Below the pieces are notes generated by a model. It was not told the DNA's origin and made no database searches. It was given only the letters and a program-made list of their open reading frames with translations. DNA of 60,892 bases from NCBI RefSeq assembly GCF_000143415.4, contig NW_003314357.1, positions 189,293 through 250,184 of the forward strand, written 5' to 3'. Shown here piece by piece: positions 12,374 through 23,718 of this stretch (positions are counted from its first letter, which is position 1; every line of letters starts with the position of its first letter). A program made the position numbers and the translations under genes. Origin of the DNA: Selaginella moellendorffii (taxonomy: Eukaryota; Streptophyta; Lycopodiopsida; Selaginellales; Selaginellaceae).

Positions 12374-14088
12374 TGCGAGACACAAAATCCCTAGGCCCCA
12401 AAGTGGAGCTGGAAGGGTGCCACGTGGTAGTGGCCGAAGCGAAAGTCGAACGAGCGTAACACGTTTGGACTAAAAGCTCTAACTTGATAGGTCGAGAGCG
12501 GGAGTGGAACTCCCAACAAAGTGCTCAAGGAATGAGCACGAAGTGAGCAATAAGCGAGGCTCTAAAAAAAGACCCAAAAAGGACTAACACATGACAAGTG
12601 GAAGTGTCCGAGATGGACCCAAGATGGAGTCCGAGATGGAGTCCGAGGTGGACCCGAGGTGGAGTCCGAGAAGGACCCGAGATGGAGTCTAGGATGGACC
12701 CGAGATGGAGTTCGAGATGGACCCGAGATAGAGTCCAAGATGGAGTCCAAGATGGACCCGAGACGGAGTCCGAGATGGACCCGAGATGGAGTCCGAGATG
12801 GACCGAGACGGAGTCTGAGATGGAGTCCGAGATGGAGTCTGAGAAGGACCCCGAGATGGAGTCTGAGAAGGACCCGAGATGGAGTTCGAGGTCGAGATTG
12901 AGACCGGGACTGAGACCGGGACCGAGACTGAGACCAAGACCGGAGACCGGGACCGGGACCGAGACCGAGGCCAAGGCCGAGACCGAGCCCGAGCCCGAGT
13001 CCGAGTCCAAGTCCAAGTCCAAGTCCAAGTTCGAGTTCGAGTCCGAGACCAAGTCCGAGTCCGAGACCTAGTCTGAGTTCGAGTCTGAGAGGGTGAAAGC
13101 CCAAAGCGTTCGTCTCCCAAACCCTAGGGGGTTTGGTGAGCTCCAAAAGTATAGTAAGGGGGAGGATTCCAGTGGAGCTAGTTTGGCTAGGGAAGGCCAG
13201 TTTGGCCCAGGAAGGCTGTGCCCAGGTGTTGGGTGACGGGATAACCACTGGGAGGTCCAAGGCTAGAGTGAATACGGACCGACAAGTGGGGTAGCATGGT
13301 GAAGTGTTCAAGAGTCGGCTCTAGTTCCCCCGGGAGATCGACTGGCCAATGCTCCCAATCCAAGTGTGGGTGGCACTACCTACTTGGATACCTGGTGTGG
13401 CTCAACGGAACTTCACTCTAAGCCCATGGCTAGAGCACCTAAAGGCAGAAGGTGGGGAGAGTACCCATGGGGCTCACGTAGGGCCACGGTGTTCCGAAAT
13501 GTTGTCCCGAAGTCCCAAAAGGGGGAAAGGAGGAGGAGTAGTCCTCTAGTGTAGTGACTACGGATATGGTCACATGGTGAGGAAGTCCCAGAGGATAATG
13601 GGACTTAGTGGCCAGGCCTATGGGCCTTGATCTAGTGGCAATGTTGGTGAACATGGCCATAGACGGAAAAGGGACTTGGTAGGAACTGACAAAGGGATAT
13701 TGGGGAAGGCTATTCCCCATGTCTGTGGGCATCCTAAAGATGCTAAGGAGTGAATCTGGGGTGACCACTCATGGACGGATGGCTCACTCTTGGAAAGATG
13801 CGATTGTGATGCAAGTGGTATTGGACCACCAGTGCAGCAAAGGTGAATGAGCATGGCCTTAGCGTAATGGGCCGATATGTCAATGGCACTTTTGGGTGTC
13901 GGTCTTGGGACCGGACACGTGGAGCACTTGGACCAAGTGCAAGGGATGAGTGGCATGGATGCCCTTCTCGGGGCTAGCAAGTCCCAAGTCTGGAATTGGA
14001 CTTAAGGAGGTTGTGATTGAGACTCCTCCAAGTGGTCGGAGGTGTGATTAAGTGACTAAAAGTAGAATGGAAAATTTAGTCGCTTACA
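12374..14088 (+). repeat. LARD copy 2 5' LTR
   Basis: Starts TGCGAGACAC (TGTGAGACAC in sister copies) and ends CTTACA two bases before the PBS. About 1.7 kb, with the short-unit satellite in its first half. Confidence 0.75.
12598..13090. repeat. GAGATGGAGTCC / GAGACC satellite in LTR
   Basis: Dodecamer units such as GAGATGGAGTCC and GAGATGGACCC fill about 12604-12890, then hexamers GAGACC, GGGACC, GAGTCC and AAGTCC fill 12890-13090. Open frames through it on both strands follow from the stop-free unit and are not genes. Confidence 0.9.
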
Positions 14089-14090
14089 AC

Positions 14091-14103
14091 TTGGTATCGG
14101 AGC
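14091..14103 (+). other. primer binding site, initiator-Met type
   Basis: TTGGTATCGGAGC begins two bases after the LTR end and resembles the plant initiator-methionine tRNA PBS (TGGTATCAGAGC). Confidence 0.75.
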
Positions 14104-16005
14104 TGTTCCTTAGTTTGACTTTTATTGGTGCTCAAGTATATCACTATTGATGTTGGCATCGGAAGGTCCTAGGAGTGGGCCTATCCTTGAAGAGTAGCAT
14201 GTCGAGAGAACATGGCTCTCCACTCAAGTTCATGCGTGAACTTGGGCGCGATATGGTGGATAGAAAAGAGCTAGTAAGGGAACGGCTTTGGGATCTTGGG
14301 AACAGTACAAGGGTTTCCTCGGAGAGTTGAGGATGTGATCTAGATGAGCGTTTGACTTAGCAAACTAGCTGATATGGTTGTGGTAAACAACTACAGTTGG
14401 GATCACAGGAAAGATGTAGACTCCAAAACAATAAAGGAGTCATAAGATTACCCTTATATAGTTGAGGCTGGTACTCATAAATTTGAGACCAAAATTGTTG
14501 ACTATGGGAGGTTAAATACAAAAGAGGACACCAATCCTTGAAATGGTAGCTGGGGCTACCTTTAATAAATGCTGGAACAACCCAAGGAGTTGGGGGTGTA
14601 CTTAAAGATGAGTTGCTATTCTCATCACATGGATAAGTAGTCCTAAGGGGCAAAGGTTAGCCCCAAGGAAATCATCAAGTGTCGGAGTAACACTTGCAAA
14701 GATTGTCCTTGTGAGTAGGACATGAATACAAGAAGTTGTATTCCAGCGAGTTGGCACCTCGAAGACTAAGACTTCACAGGTTGTTGGATTAGCAAAGTCC
14801 AAAATGCTGGATGACTCAAGTGGAGTCAGGGAATAGTCCTAAAGGATTGGTTGAAGCATTTGGACTGAGGTGTATGGTGCCCTATGAGGTATGGGGAGAA
14901 TCATAAGATCCAATTATGAGAATAGTAGGTATCTCATTGATGGCAGAATGTGCCATACTAAAATTGTGGAAAAGATGTTCCCAAAAGAAAGTAACTTTGG
15001 CCCAGATGTAAGCTCCTAAGTTTGGACTTCCTGGGAAGTCACCCAGCTCAGTACTATTCAAACCCAAGGACACTTAACCCCAAGTATCCCAAGACCCTTA
15101 ACCGATTGGAAAAGGGGTTGCACTCTTATTCATGAGCCATTTCCCTCTATATTTGAACCCCATGGATCATCTCTCAAGTCATTCCCTTTGGTTGCTTACA
15201 CCAGAGTTAGGTGCAAACACTATGGTGCAGTGCTAACGGATAGTTAGCATGAGGAACAACTATATTGGTCTTGGCAAGGACTTAGACACTAATAAGTAGT
15301 GTCATAAGGATAGGCTCGTGGGGCTAATGGTGTGGAGACACCAAATGTGCCAAGGTGTGATACCTTGAGGTTATGTTGGTGGTGTTGTTGCTAGCAACCG
15401 TGATGTCATGGAGAGTCTAAAATATGGAATTGTCCATATTAGACTATATAGCAACTAGAAAGCTTGCGAAAAGGGAAGCTTTAGCAAGCTAAGGGATAGA
15501 GTTCCTTCCAAGTTCCCAAAGACGATTCTAGGTAGCTTAGTACCTAGAAAGCCAAGCGTAAATGGTTCCTAGAGCGCGCAAAATCAAAGCGGCGCAGCAG
15601 AAGTGTGGTCTTGAAGCTGGCCATGAGGCGAGGCTATCAAGGTTGGGGAAGTGGTTCCCGAGTGTTCAAAGAGAGGGCTTTGAATGAAAGTTCATGGTTA
15701 AGGAGTTTCACGCTTATGCATGAACCATGTTACAGGGGCTGGATGACTTGCTACGTGAGATTGGCGAGTCAGGGGAACAAATCCCCTAGTTGAAGGTGCT
15801 AACTTCAAAAGGGGTGGCCCATAGGGCCAAGCATGGAGGAGTCCATGCATGATCACAGACTTGTCAAGTGAGAGGACTTGGCAGTGTAGAGGAACTAGGT
15901 TTCTAAGTTGTGATCTATAGCGCGCTTTAACTATAAGTTGGTGCACCGGCGTGGGGAGTCACACCAGGCATCTTGGATGATGCCTTCCGTAGATGCATAT
16001 ACGGA

Positions 16006-16052
16006 GGTTGGGTTCGAGTCCCAACCCTCTAGTGCTTGGGTTCAAGTCCCAA
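16006..16052 (+). repeat. tandem T-arm-like hairpins / B-box motifs
   Basis: First hairpin 16006-16026: stem GGTTGGG / CCCAACC, loop TTCGAGT. Second 16036-16052: stem TTGGG / CCCAA, loop TTCAAGT. Both fit the tRNA T-arm and pol III B-box core GTTCRANTC. They lie just after a small TCCGTA/TACGGA inverted repeat. Conserved in LARD copies 1 and 3 and in Gypsy-3. Confidence 0.7.
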
Positions 16053-17518
16053 ATCACTAGGGCGTGGTGATGGTTTGGAATATGAGGACACTCATATTTC
16101 GATGGTCATGGACTCTTAATGAGGAGATTGGCTTGGGCACACTGCCAAGCGGGGGATGCTCCGGAGTCATGATGCACAGTTACATTGCTTAGAATGAAAG
16201 CTTGGCATATCTAACTTGAACACTTTGGTGCAAAAGGCACCAAGGACGTGGTGAATGAGATGGGGACACCTAGTCTCAGTTGTTATGGATCCTTGGTTAG
16301 AAGGGCTGGCTTGGGCACACCACCGAGTGTGGGGGATGCCCCCGGGGTCATAGTCAATAACTTAGAAGGGTCTGGAAGACCTAGTTCCTATTGTTAAGGG
16401 GTCAAGATGAGATCACTAGGTGATCTTATGGCTAAACAAGGACAAAGTCTTTTTTTGGGTTAAGGAATATAATTCCTAGTTCAAAGTGTTGATTTGAACT
16501 ATTAATAAAGGTGTGGCTTGGTCAAGGTGACCAAGTGGGAAGAACACCTAAGGGAAATGAGCTATGTCAATGCTGTGGCATAGTAAGTCTGAGGAAAGTA
16601 GTCTCTATAAAAGATCCAAGGGAGGGTCTCAAAAAGTTAGGCCATGGATAGAGCCCACAGTAGAAAATGTTAAAGAGACGTACTAGAGGTGAACACCCTT
16701 TGGACTTGGCAAAACAAAGTGTTTGCCATGGAATCGAAAGGAAACCTTGAAAATAGAGGTAGCGAATCCTATGTTGCTAGGTGCAACAATCAAGGATAGG
16801 AGCAAAAGACTACTGGCTAAGAAAAAAGCCATGGGAATCATGGGAAAAAAACCAAATGGCAAAGTTAGGCCGAGAACACTAACGTGTTGGGTGCTAACGG
16901 ATTGTGGGAAAGGCAATATTTCCCTAAGGATGGATTCCCAACCGCTCCGATTTGGTGAAAGTGGATGCTCCAAAGGGGGGAACGGTAAGGTAGCCAAATA
17001 ATAGGGCCGTGGGCAGCCCTAGCACCAATTATGATAACTGGAACTTAGTGCCAAAGGTGGCACGATATCGAAGAGAGGATGATAGTACCCTCAAGTAAAG
17101 AACTTCCTAGGATAGGGAAGTGGAGTTGCACCATGTGCAATGTAAGGTGTCGGAGACACCTAGGAAATTGACTCTGAAAAGTCAAAATTAAAAGTTCCAA
17201 AGTTCAAAGGTTCAATGGAATCTGAGACTACTCAAGAATGAATAGTAGAATTGAGTTAGAGAGGGTGTCTTTAACGGGTTTAGTGAAAACTGAACCAATA
17301 AAAGGGAGCAAACCACCCCTGGTGGTTGAGTGAGTCTCCAGGTTGGAGAGACTATGCTCCTTAGAGGATGGACAAGGCATGGTGAGCCTTCGGGGTCAAA
17401 CCATAGACAAATATTGGTTGGGTGTCAAGGATGGAAATGGTAATACCTGTGGGTGTTACTTTATTAAAGGGTTTACCGTTCGATGAGGACATCGAACTTC
17501 GTCTATGGGTGGTGGAGT

Positions 17519-17902
17519 TGTGAGACACAAAATCCCTAGCCCCCGAAGTGGAGCCGGAAGGGTGCCACATGGTAGTGGCCGAAGCGAAAGCCACTCGTGG
17601 ATGGACAACCTAGTCTTGGAGAGACGAGATTGTGATGCAAGTGGTATTGGACCACCAGTGCGGCAACAGTGAATGGGCATGGCCTTAGCGTAACGGGCCA
17701 ATATGTCAGTGGTACCTTTGGGTATCGGTCTTGGGACTGGACACGTAGAGCACTTGGACCAAGTGCAAGGGTTGAGTGGCATGGATGCCATTTTCGGGAC
17801 TAGCAAGTCCCAAGTCCGGAGGAGGTTGTGAATGAGACTCCTACAAGTGGTTAGAGGTGTGGTTAAGTGACTAAAGTAGAATGGAAAATTTAGTCGCTTA
17901 CA
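17519..17902 (+). repeat. LARD copy 2 3' LTR, internally deleted
   Basis: Begins TGTGAGACAC after the polypurine tract GGGTGGTGGAG and ends CTTACA. Only 384 bp against 1715 bp for the 5' LTR because the central and satellite parts are missing. Confidence 0.7.
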
Positions 17903-19250
17903 ACTTGGTATTGGAGCTGTTCCTTAGTCCGACTTTTATTGGTGCTGAAGTATATCACCATTGATATTAGCATCAAAAGGTCCTAGGAGTGGGCCTATCC
18001 TTGAAGAGTAGCATGTTGAGAGGACATGGCTCTCCACTCAAGTTCATGCATGAACTTGGGCACGATGTGGTGGATGGAAAAGGGCTAGTAAGGGAACGAC
18101 TTTGGGATCTTGGGAACAGTACAAGGGTTTCCTCGGAGAGTTGAGGATGTGATCTAGATGAGCGTTTGACTTAGCAAACTAGCTGATGTGGTTGTGGTAA
18201 ACAACTACAGTTGGGATCACAGGAAAGATGTAGACTCCAGAGAGATAAAGAGCACTTGGACCAAGTGCAAGGGTTGAGTGGCATGGATGCCATTTTCGGG
18301 ACTAGCAAGTCCCAAGTCCGGAGGAGGTTGTGAATGAGACTCCTACAAGTGGTCAGAGGTGTGGTTAAGTGACTAAAGTAGAATGGAAAATTTAGTCGCT
18401 TACAACTTGGTATTGGAGCTGTTCCTTAGTCCGACTTTTATTGGTGCTGAAGTATATCACCATTGATATTGGCATCAAAAGGTCCTAGGAGTGGGCCTAT
18501 CCTTGAAGAGTAGCATGTTGAGAGGACATGGCTCTCCACTCAAGTTCATGCGTGAACTTGGGCACGATGTGGTGGATGGAAAAGGGCTAGTAAGGGAACG
18601 ACTTTGGGATCTTGGGAACAGTACAAGGGTTTCCTCGGAGAGTTGAGGATGTGATCTAGATGAGCGTTTGACTTAGCAAACTAGCTGATGTGGTTGTGGT
18701 AAACAACTACAGTTGGGATCACAGGAAAGATGTAGACTCCAGAGAGATAAAGAGCACTTGGACCAAGTGCAAGGGTTGAGTGGCATGGATGCCATTTTCG
18801 GGACTAGCAAGTCCCAAGTCCGGAATTGGACTTAAGGAGGTTGTGAATGAGACTCCTACAAGTGGTCAGAGGTGTGGTTAAGTGACTAAAGTAGAATGGA
18901 AAATTTAGTTGCTTACAACTTGGTATTGGAGTTGTTCCTTAGTCCGACTTTTATTGGTGCTGAAGTATATCACCATTGATATTGGCATCAAAAGGTCCTA
19001 GGAGTGGGCCTATCCTTGAAGAGTAGCATGTTGAGAGGACATGGCTCTCCACTCAAGTTCATGCGTGAACTTGGGCACGATGTAGTGGATGGAAAAGGGC
19101 TAGTAAGGGAACGACTTTGGGATCTTGGGAACAGTACAAGGGTTTCCTTAGAGAGTTGAGGATGTGATCCAGATGAGCGTCTGACGCAGCAAACGAGCTA
19201 ATGTAATTGTGGTAAACAACTATAGTTGGGATCACGGGAAAAATGCAGAC
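17748..19250 (+). repeat. three ~502 bp tandem units (LTR end + PBS + interior start)
   Basis: The same segment starts at 17748, 18250 and 18752, a period of 502 bp. Each unit carries the last ~155 bp of the LARD LTR (ends 17902, 18404, 18917), a PBS (TTGGTATTGGAGC) and about 345 bp of interior. The third unit keeps 14 bp that the first two lack and continues into normal interior sequence. Confidence 0.85.
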
Positions 19251-19662
19251 TCCAAAACAATAAAGGAGTCACAAGATTACCCTTATATAGTTGAGGCTGG
19301 TACTCATAAATTTGAGATCGGAATTGTTGACTGTGGGAGGTCAAATACAAAAGAGGACACCAGTCCTTGAAATGGTAGCCAGGGCTACCTTTAATAAATG
19401 CTGGAACAACCCAAGGAGTTGGGGTGTACTTAAAGATGAGTTGCTATTCTCATTACATAGACAAGTAGTCCTAAGGGGCAAAGGTTAGCCCCAAGAAAAT
19501 CATCAAGTGTCAGAGTAACACTTGCAAAGATTGTTCTTGTGAGTAGGACATGAATACAAAAAATTGTATTCTAGTGAGTTGGCACCTCTAAGACTAAGAC
19601 CTCGCAGGTTGTTGGATTAGCAAAGTCCAAAATGTTGGATGACTCAAGTAGAGTCAGGGAAT
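19251..19662 (+). mobile_element. LARD interior, continuation of the array
   Basis: Collinear with 14430-14840 of copy 2. It stops abruptly at about 19662, where the sequence switches to the opposite-strand LARD interior, an inverted junction inside the element. Confidence 0.65.
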
Positions 19663-20700
19663 CTCATCTTGACCCCTTAATAGGTCTACCAATAGAACTA
19701 GGTCTTCCAGAACCTTGACTATGACCCCGGGGGCATCCCCCACACTTGGCGGTGCACCCAAGCCAACCCTTCCAGCCAAGGATCCATAACAACTGAGACT
19801 AAGTGTCCCCATCTCATTCACCACGTCCTTGGTGCCTTTTGCACCAAAGTGTTCAAGTTAGATATGCCGAGCTTTCACTCTAAGCAATGTAACTGTGCAT
19901 CACGACTCCGGAGCATCCCCCGCTTGGCGGTGTGCCCAAGCCAATCTCCTCATTAAGAGTCCATGACCACTGAAATATGAGTGTCTTCATATTCCAAACC
20001 ATCACCATGCCCTAGTGATTTGGGACTTGAACCTAAGCACTAGAGGGTTGGGACTCGAACCCAACCTCCGTATATGCATTTACGGAAGGCATCATCCAAG
20101 ATGCCTGGTGTGACTCCCCACATCGGTGCACCAACTTATAGTTAAAGTGTGCTATAGATCACAACTTAGAAACCTAGTTCCTCTACACTACCAAGTCCTC
20201 TCACTTGACAAGTCTGTGATCATGCATGGACTCCTCCATGCTCGGCCCCATAGGCCACCCCTTTTGAAGTTAGCACCTTCAACTAGGGGATTTGTTCCCC
20301 TGACTTGCCAATCTCACGTAGCAAGTCATCCGGCCACCATAACATGGTTCATGCATAAGCATGAAAGTCCTTAACCATCGACTTTCATTCAAAGCCCTCT
20401 CTTTGAACACTCGGGAACTACCTCCCCAACCTTGATAGCCTCGCCTCATGGCCAGCTTCAAGACCACGCTTCTGCTGCGCCACTTTGATTTTGCGTGCTC
20501 CAGGAACCATTTACGCTTGGCTTTCTAGGTACTAAGCTACCTAGAATCGTCTTTGGGAACTTGAAGGAACTTTGTCCCTTAGCTTGCTAAAGCATCTCCT
20601 TTCATAAGCTTTCCAATTGCCATATGGTCTAGCATATACAATTCCATGCTTTAGACTCTTCATGACACCACGATTGCTAGTAACAACATACTCGAGCACC
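19663..20700 (-). mobile_element. LARD copy 3 fragment, left part
   Basis: Minus-orientation LARD interior, collinear with 9950-10995 of copy 1 and including the T-arm hairpin at 20046-20066. Interrupted at 20700 by Gypsy-3 and resumed at 28172. Confidence 0.75.
20696..20700. repeat. target-site duplication GCACC (left)
   Basis: GCACC directly abuts the TG of the Gypsy-3 LTR and is repeated at 28167-28171. LARD copy 1 carries the uninterrupted site near 10993-11000. Confidence 0.9.
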
Positions 20701-21880
20701 TGTAAGCCACAAATTTTTCCTTTCCGATTTGCCAACTTACCTTGTCTATCCGACCAACACTGCCTTAGCTTGTGCTAAGTTCCCTTGCCAAGGTTCTCGC
20801 CTATGGTACCAGCTCCTACTTGGTTCTACTTGGTTTCAACTACTCACTGCACGAGCAACGGAGTGTTAGCCATCCATCTACGGATTCTCAAATCTCTCCC
20901 AATTCCCCTCCCTGGGTTAGACTGGACTTAAGGTTCGGCTACACTCCCCGCAGGCACAAGCAGCCAAGCACACCAAGCCTCCAAGTTCCTAACACCCCTT
21001 GGTACAACAAGACTTGATCATGGGACCCTCTAAATCCCAAGCCTTGGGTGCAGCACTTGCTTCGGGATGTCGGGGCGAAACATCGTGGCCTAACAGCCCG
21101 GTATGGGTACCCCCCCCACTTCCATCCCGAAGGGAAGGCCCAAGCCCCTAGGAAGGGCAAGGACCGATGAGCCATAAGGTACTCAAGTGGGGCACCACTC
21201 CACAAGAGCCGGGAGCACTGCAGTCAGTTTCCCTTTCGGGAGTGGGAGCTGCTCTTGAGCACTTCCCTGGGTGGCCCCAGGGAGGGCCCCCGGCACCACC
21301 CAAGCCCATGCTCACTCCCACCCAAGGCCCCTCGGCCCCAGTCTCAACCTCAAGTCAGTTTAGAAGCACCACTGGAGAGTTTCTTCAAGACTGATTCCTG
21401 GACCTCACTATCCCTACTATACTTTTGGAACCCCCTGCAGCCCCCCCCCCCCCCCCTGGGAGACGCACGCTTTGGGCTTTCACCCCTTGAGCTGTATTAG
21501 TATTTGGACTTAGTCTCAGAATCGATCTCGGACTCGATCTCGGACTCGATCTCGGACCCGACTTTGGACTCGGTCTCAGACTCGATTTCGGACTCGATCT
21601 CGGACCCGATCTCGGACTCGACTTCGGACTCGACCTCGGACTCGGTCTCGGACCCAATTTGGATCTCGGACTCCGTCTCAAACTCGGTCTCAAACTTGGT
21701 CTCGAACTCGGTCTTCGATTCGGTCTCAAACTCGATTCCGAACTCTATCTTGGACTCGGTCTCAGAGTCGGTCTTGGACTCAATCTTCGACTTGGTCCCA
21801 TCCGATGAACTCTTTGTCATTTCGGTCATGCTTTCGGGGATCCTTTAGCCTACAACACCTCGGGGAGTCGGTTCCTTACA
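20701..21880 (-). repeat. Gypsy-3 3' LTR (left)
   Basis: 1180 bp with TG...CA ends. Holds a C-rich tract near 21440 and a TCGGACTCGATC-type hexamer/dodecamer satellite at about 21508-21800, in the same relative place as the LARD LTR satellite. Confidence 0.92.
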
Positions 21881-21893
21881 ACTCCACCACCCA
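21881..21893 (-). other. Gypsy-3 polypurine tract
   Basis: Minus strand GGGTGGTGGAGT directly precedes the 3' LTR. Identical to the tract in front of the LARD LTRs. Confidence 0.75.
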
Positions 21894-21947
21894 TAGAAGA
21901 AGTTCGATACCCACATCGAACGTCTCTTTATATCCTATGACTTGTTG

Positions 21948-22152
21948 ACCATGTCTCCGGGGGCATCCCCCCACTTAGCAGTGTGCCTAAGTTAAACTCC
22001 CCGGCCAAGAGCCCATGACAACGGAGTATAGGTGTCCCTATACTCCTCACCTCACCACGCCCTAGTATGGGGTCGGGACTTGAACCCAGCCTTGCTTTAC
22101 TAGGGGGTTGGGACTTGAACCCAACCTCCGTAGAATACGTCTACGGATTTGA
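21948..22152 (-). repeat. module shared by Gypsy-3 and LARD
   Basis: Contains the GGGGGCATCCCCC block, a broken T-arm-like motif and a full T-arm-like hairpin at 22106-22126 (stem GGTTGGG / CCCAACC). The same ordered blocks occur in LARD copies near 10200-10400, 15990-16340 and 19720-20100, linking the two families. Confidence 0.75.
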
Positions 22153-22324
22153 CATCCCCACGGGGAGTTGGGCGTAGTGCCCTACGCATAGTCAACCTAG
22201 CTAACCCATGCTAATTAGCTTACCTTCGGCACGCCTTCGGTTCCCTACATATGCCACTTGCTCAACTTTGCAAATTGATATTTTAATTGAACTTTGCATA
22301 AGTACATAGAGTTCTGCCTTGCAG

Positions 22325-22510
22325 AAATTCCTCCACTAGATCTCGCGTGTTCGCTAGGTTCTCCTCCGGCTCCCATGTTGCCTCGCAGTGTGGAAATCCT
22401 TTCCACTTCACATGGAACTCTCTCACCTCGCGTCCTTGTTGCTTGCTCTTGCGCGCATTGAGGATCGCCTCGACTTCATATTCCTCTTCCCCTTGGATAA
22501 CCTCAGGTAA
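22325..22510 (-). pseudogene. Gypsy-3 chromodomain
   Basis: Minus-strand reading gives EEEYEVEAIL, then FHVKWKGFPHCEATWEP, then ENL and a DLVEEFL end: the full chromodomain signature with its aromatic/acidic pattern (Y-E-V, W-K-G, T-W-E-P). It lies at the integrase C-terminus, after an HPVFHMNLLKPYF block at about 22520-22580. In chromoviruses this domain binds methylated histone tails and steers integration into heterochromatin. The chromodomain itself has no stop, but the integrase upstream is broken. Confidence 0.85.
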
Positions 22511-22579
22511 AGGTCCTTGCGAAGCGGATCCTCAAAGTACGGCTTGAGTAAGTTCATGTGGAACACTGGGTGCATCTTT

Positions 22580-23703
22580 CACATCTCTCGAGGAAGTCGG
22601 AGTCGGTAAGCCACTTTACAAATTCGTGCCTCAATCTTGTAAGGCCCCGCGAACCTGCTTAAGGAACTCAAGATCAATTCATTTACAGGAATACATGCAT
22701 TTTTACCTTTGGGTCAACTTTCGGCTGATCCCACTTGGTAGCCTGAGGTTCTTTGTGTTCAGCCACACCTTCTCCCCAGCTTGGAACTCCACGTCCCGGC
22801 GCTTCTAGTTCACGTATTTGGTTTGCCTTTGTTGAGCCCGTTCCAAGGAATCCCTCACTAAATTCCAAATGTTGAGTCTTTCCGCCGTGAATGCCTCCAC
22901 TGTGGGTAGCTCTCCATGATACTCGGCTATGCCGAGTTCCACAGGACCTTCAATAGCTCGCCCAAATAGTCCCAAATGACTTACCCAATCGGTCTGGTCT
23001 CCCGAGACATAGCATCGCAAATAATCCTCCAGCTGCCTATTCACCCTTTCTGTTTGTCCGTCTGTCAAGAAGTGTTAGTGCCATCACACTTGACTTAATA
23101 CCCAATACCTGTCTGTGGGTGATAGGCTGTGCTGAATTTCAACTTGGTGCGATACTGTTCTAGGAGAGTCCTCCAGAACCTACTTGTGAAGATCTTATCT
23201 CAATCTAAGATAATCTCTTCCGGCCTTCCCCGCACTCGAACCACTTGTTCGAAGAATAGCTTCGCCATACCTTCCGCATCCACTTCCGTTGTGGTGGGTA
23301 TGAAATGTGCCATTTTCGAAAATTGGTCCACCACCACGAATATCGCATCAAACCCCTCGCTTGGGGGGAGTCCTGTGATGAAGTCCATCGTAAGACATTT
23401 CCACGGATGATCTGGAATTGGGATGCTTTGCAACAAGCCCCCACTAGCCTTAGTCACGGCTTTGACCTGCTGACATGTTGGACATGTCTTTACATAGTCT
23501 TGGACGTCCTTAGCCATATTTGGCCAATGGTACTTCCTCTTGAGTAAGCCCATCGTCTTAGGCACTCCGCCGTGTCCCGCAAGAGGTCCGTCATGACACT
23601 CTTCTAAGGCCACCTTCCTTAGTTCCCCTTTTGGAACATACACCCTCGTTTGCTTGTAATAGATGAGTCCATTGCGTTCTGTATAGCCTGTTTTCTCTTC
23701 CAT
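22580..23703 (-). pseudogene. Gypsy-3 integrase, broken
   Basis: The zinc-binding HHCC region (block CPTCQQVKAV) is followed by the catalytic core with MDFITGLPPS (first Asp) and EEIILD (second Asp), then a TGA codon at about 23200. After a short foreign-looking insertion near 23070-23130 and a frame change, TDGQTERVNRQLEDYL carries the catalytic Glu. More stops follow at 22805 and below before the chromodomain. It would have inserted the element cDNA into the chromosome; it cannot be made as one protein. Confidence 0.85.
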
Positions 23704-23718
23704 TGGCAGTTCACCTCT

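Larger units (their letters stand above)
12374..17902 (+). mobile_element. LARD copy 2, non-coding LTR element (plus)
   Basis: 5' LTR 12374-14088, primer binding site 14091-14103, internal region 14104-17504, polypurine tract about 17506-17518 and a shortened 3' LTR 17519-17902. No Gag, protease, RT or integrase motif is found in any frame of the 3.4 kb interior. The 3' LTR lacks the satellite portion seen in the 5' LTR (deletion near 17592). Beyond 17902 a second PBS and interior follow directly (see the tandem array), so this is not a simple single insertion. No convincing target-site duplication was found. Confidence 0.7.
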
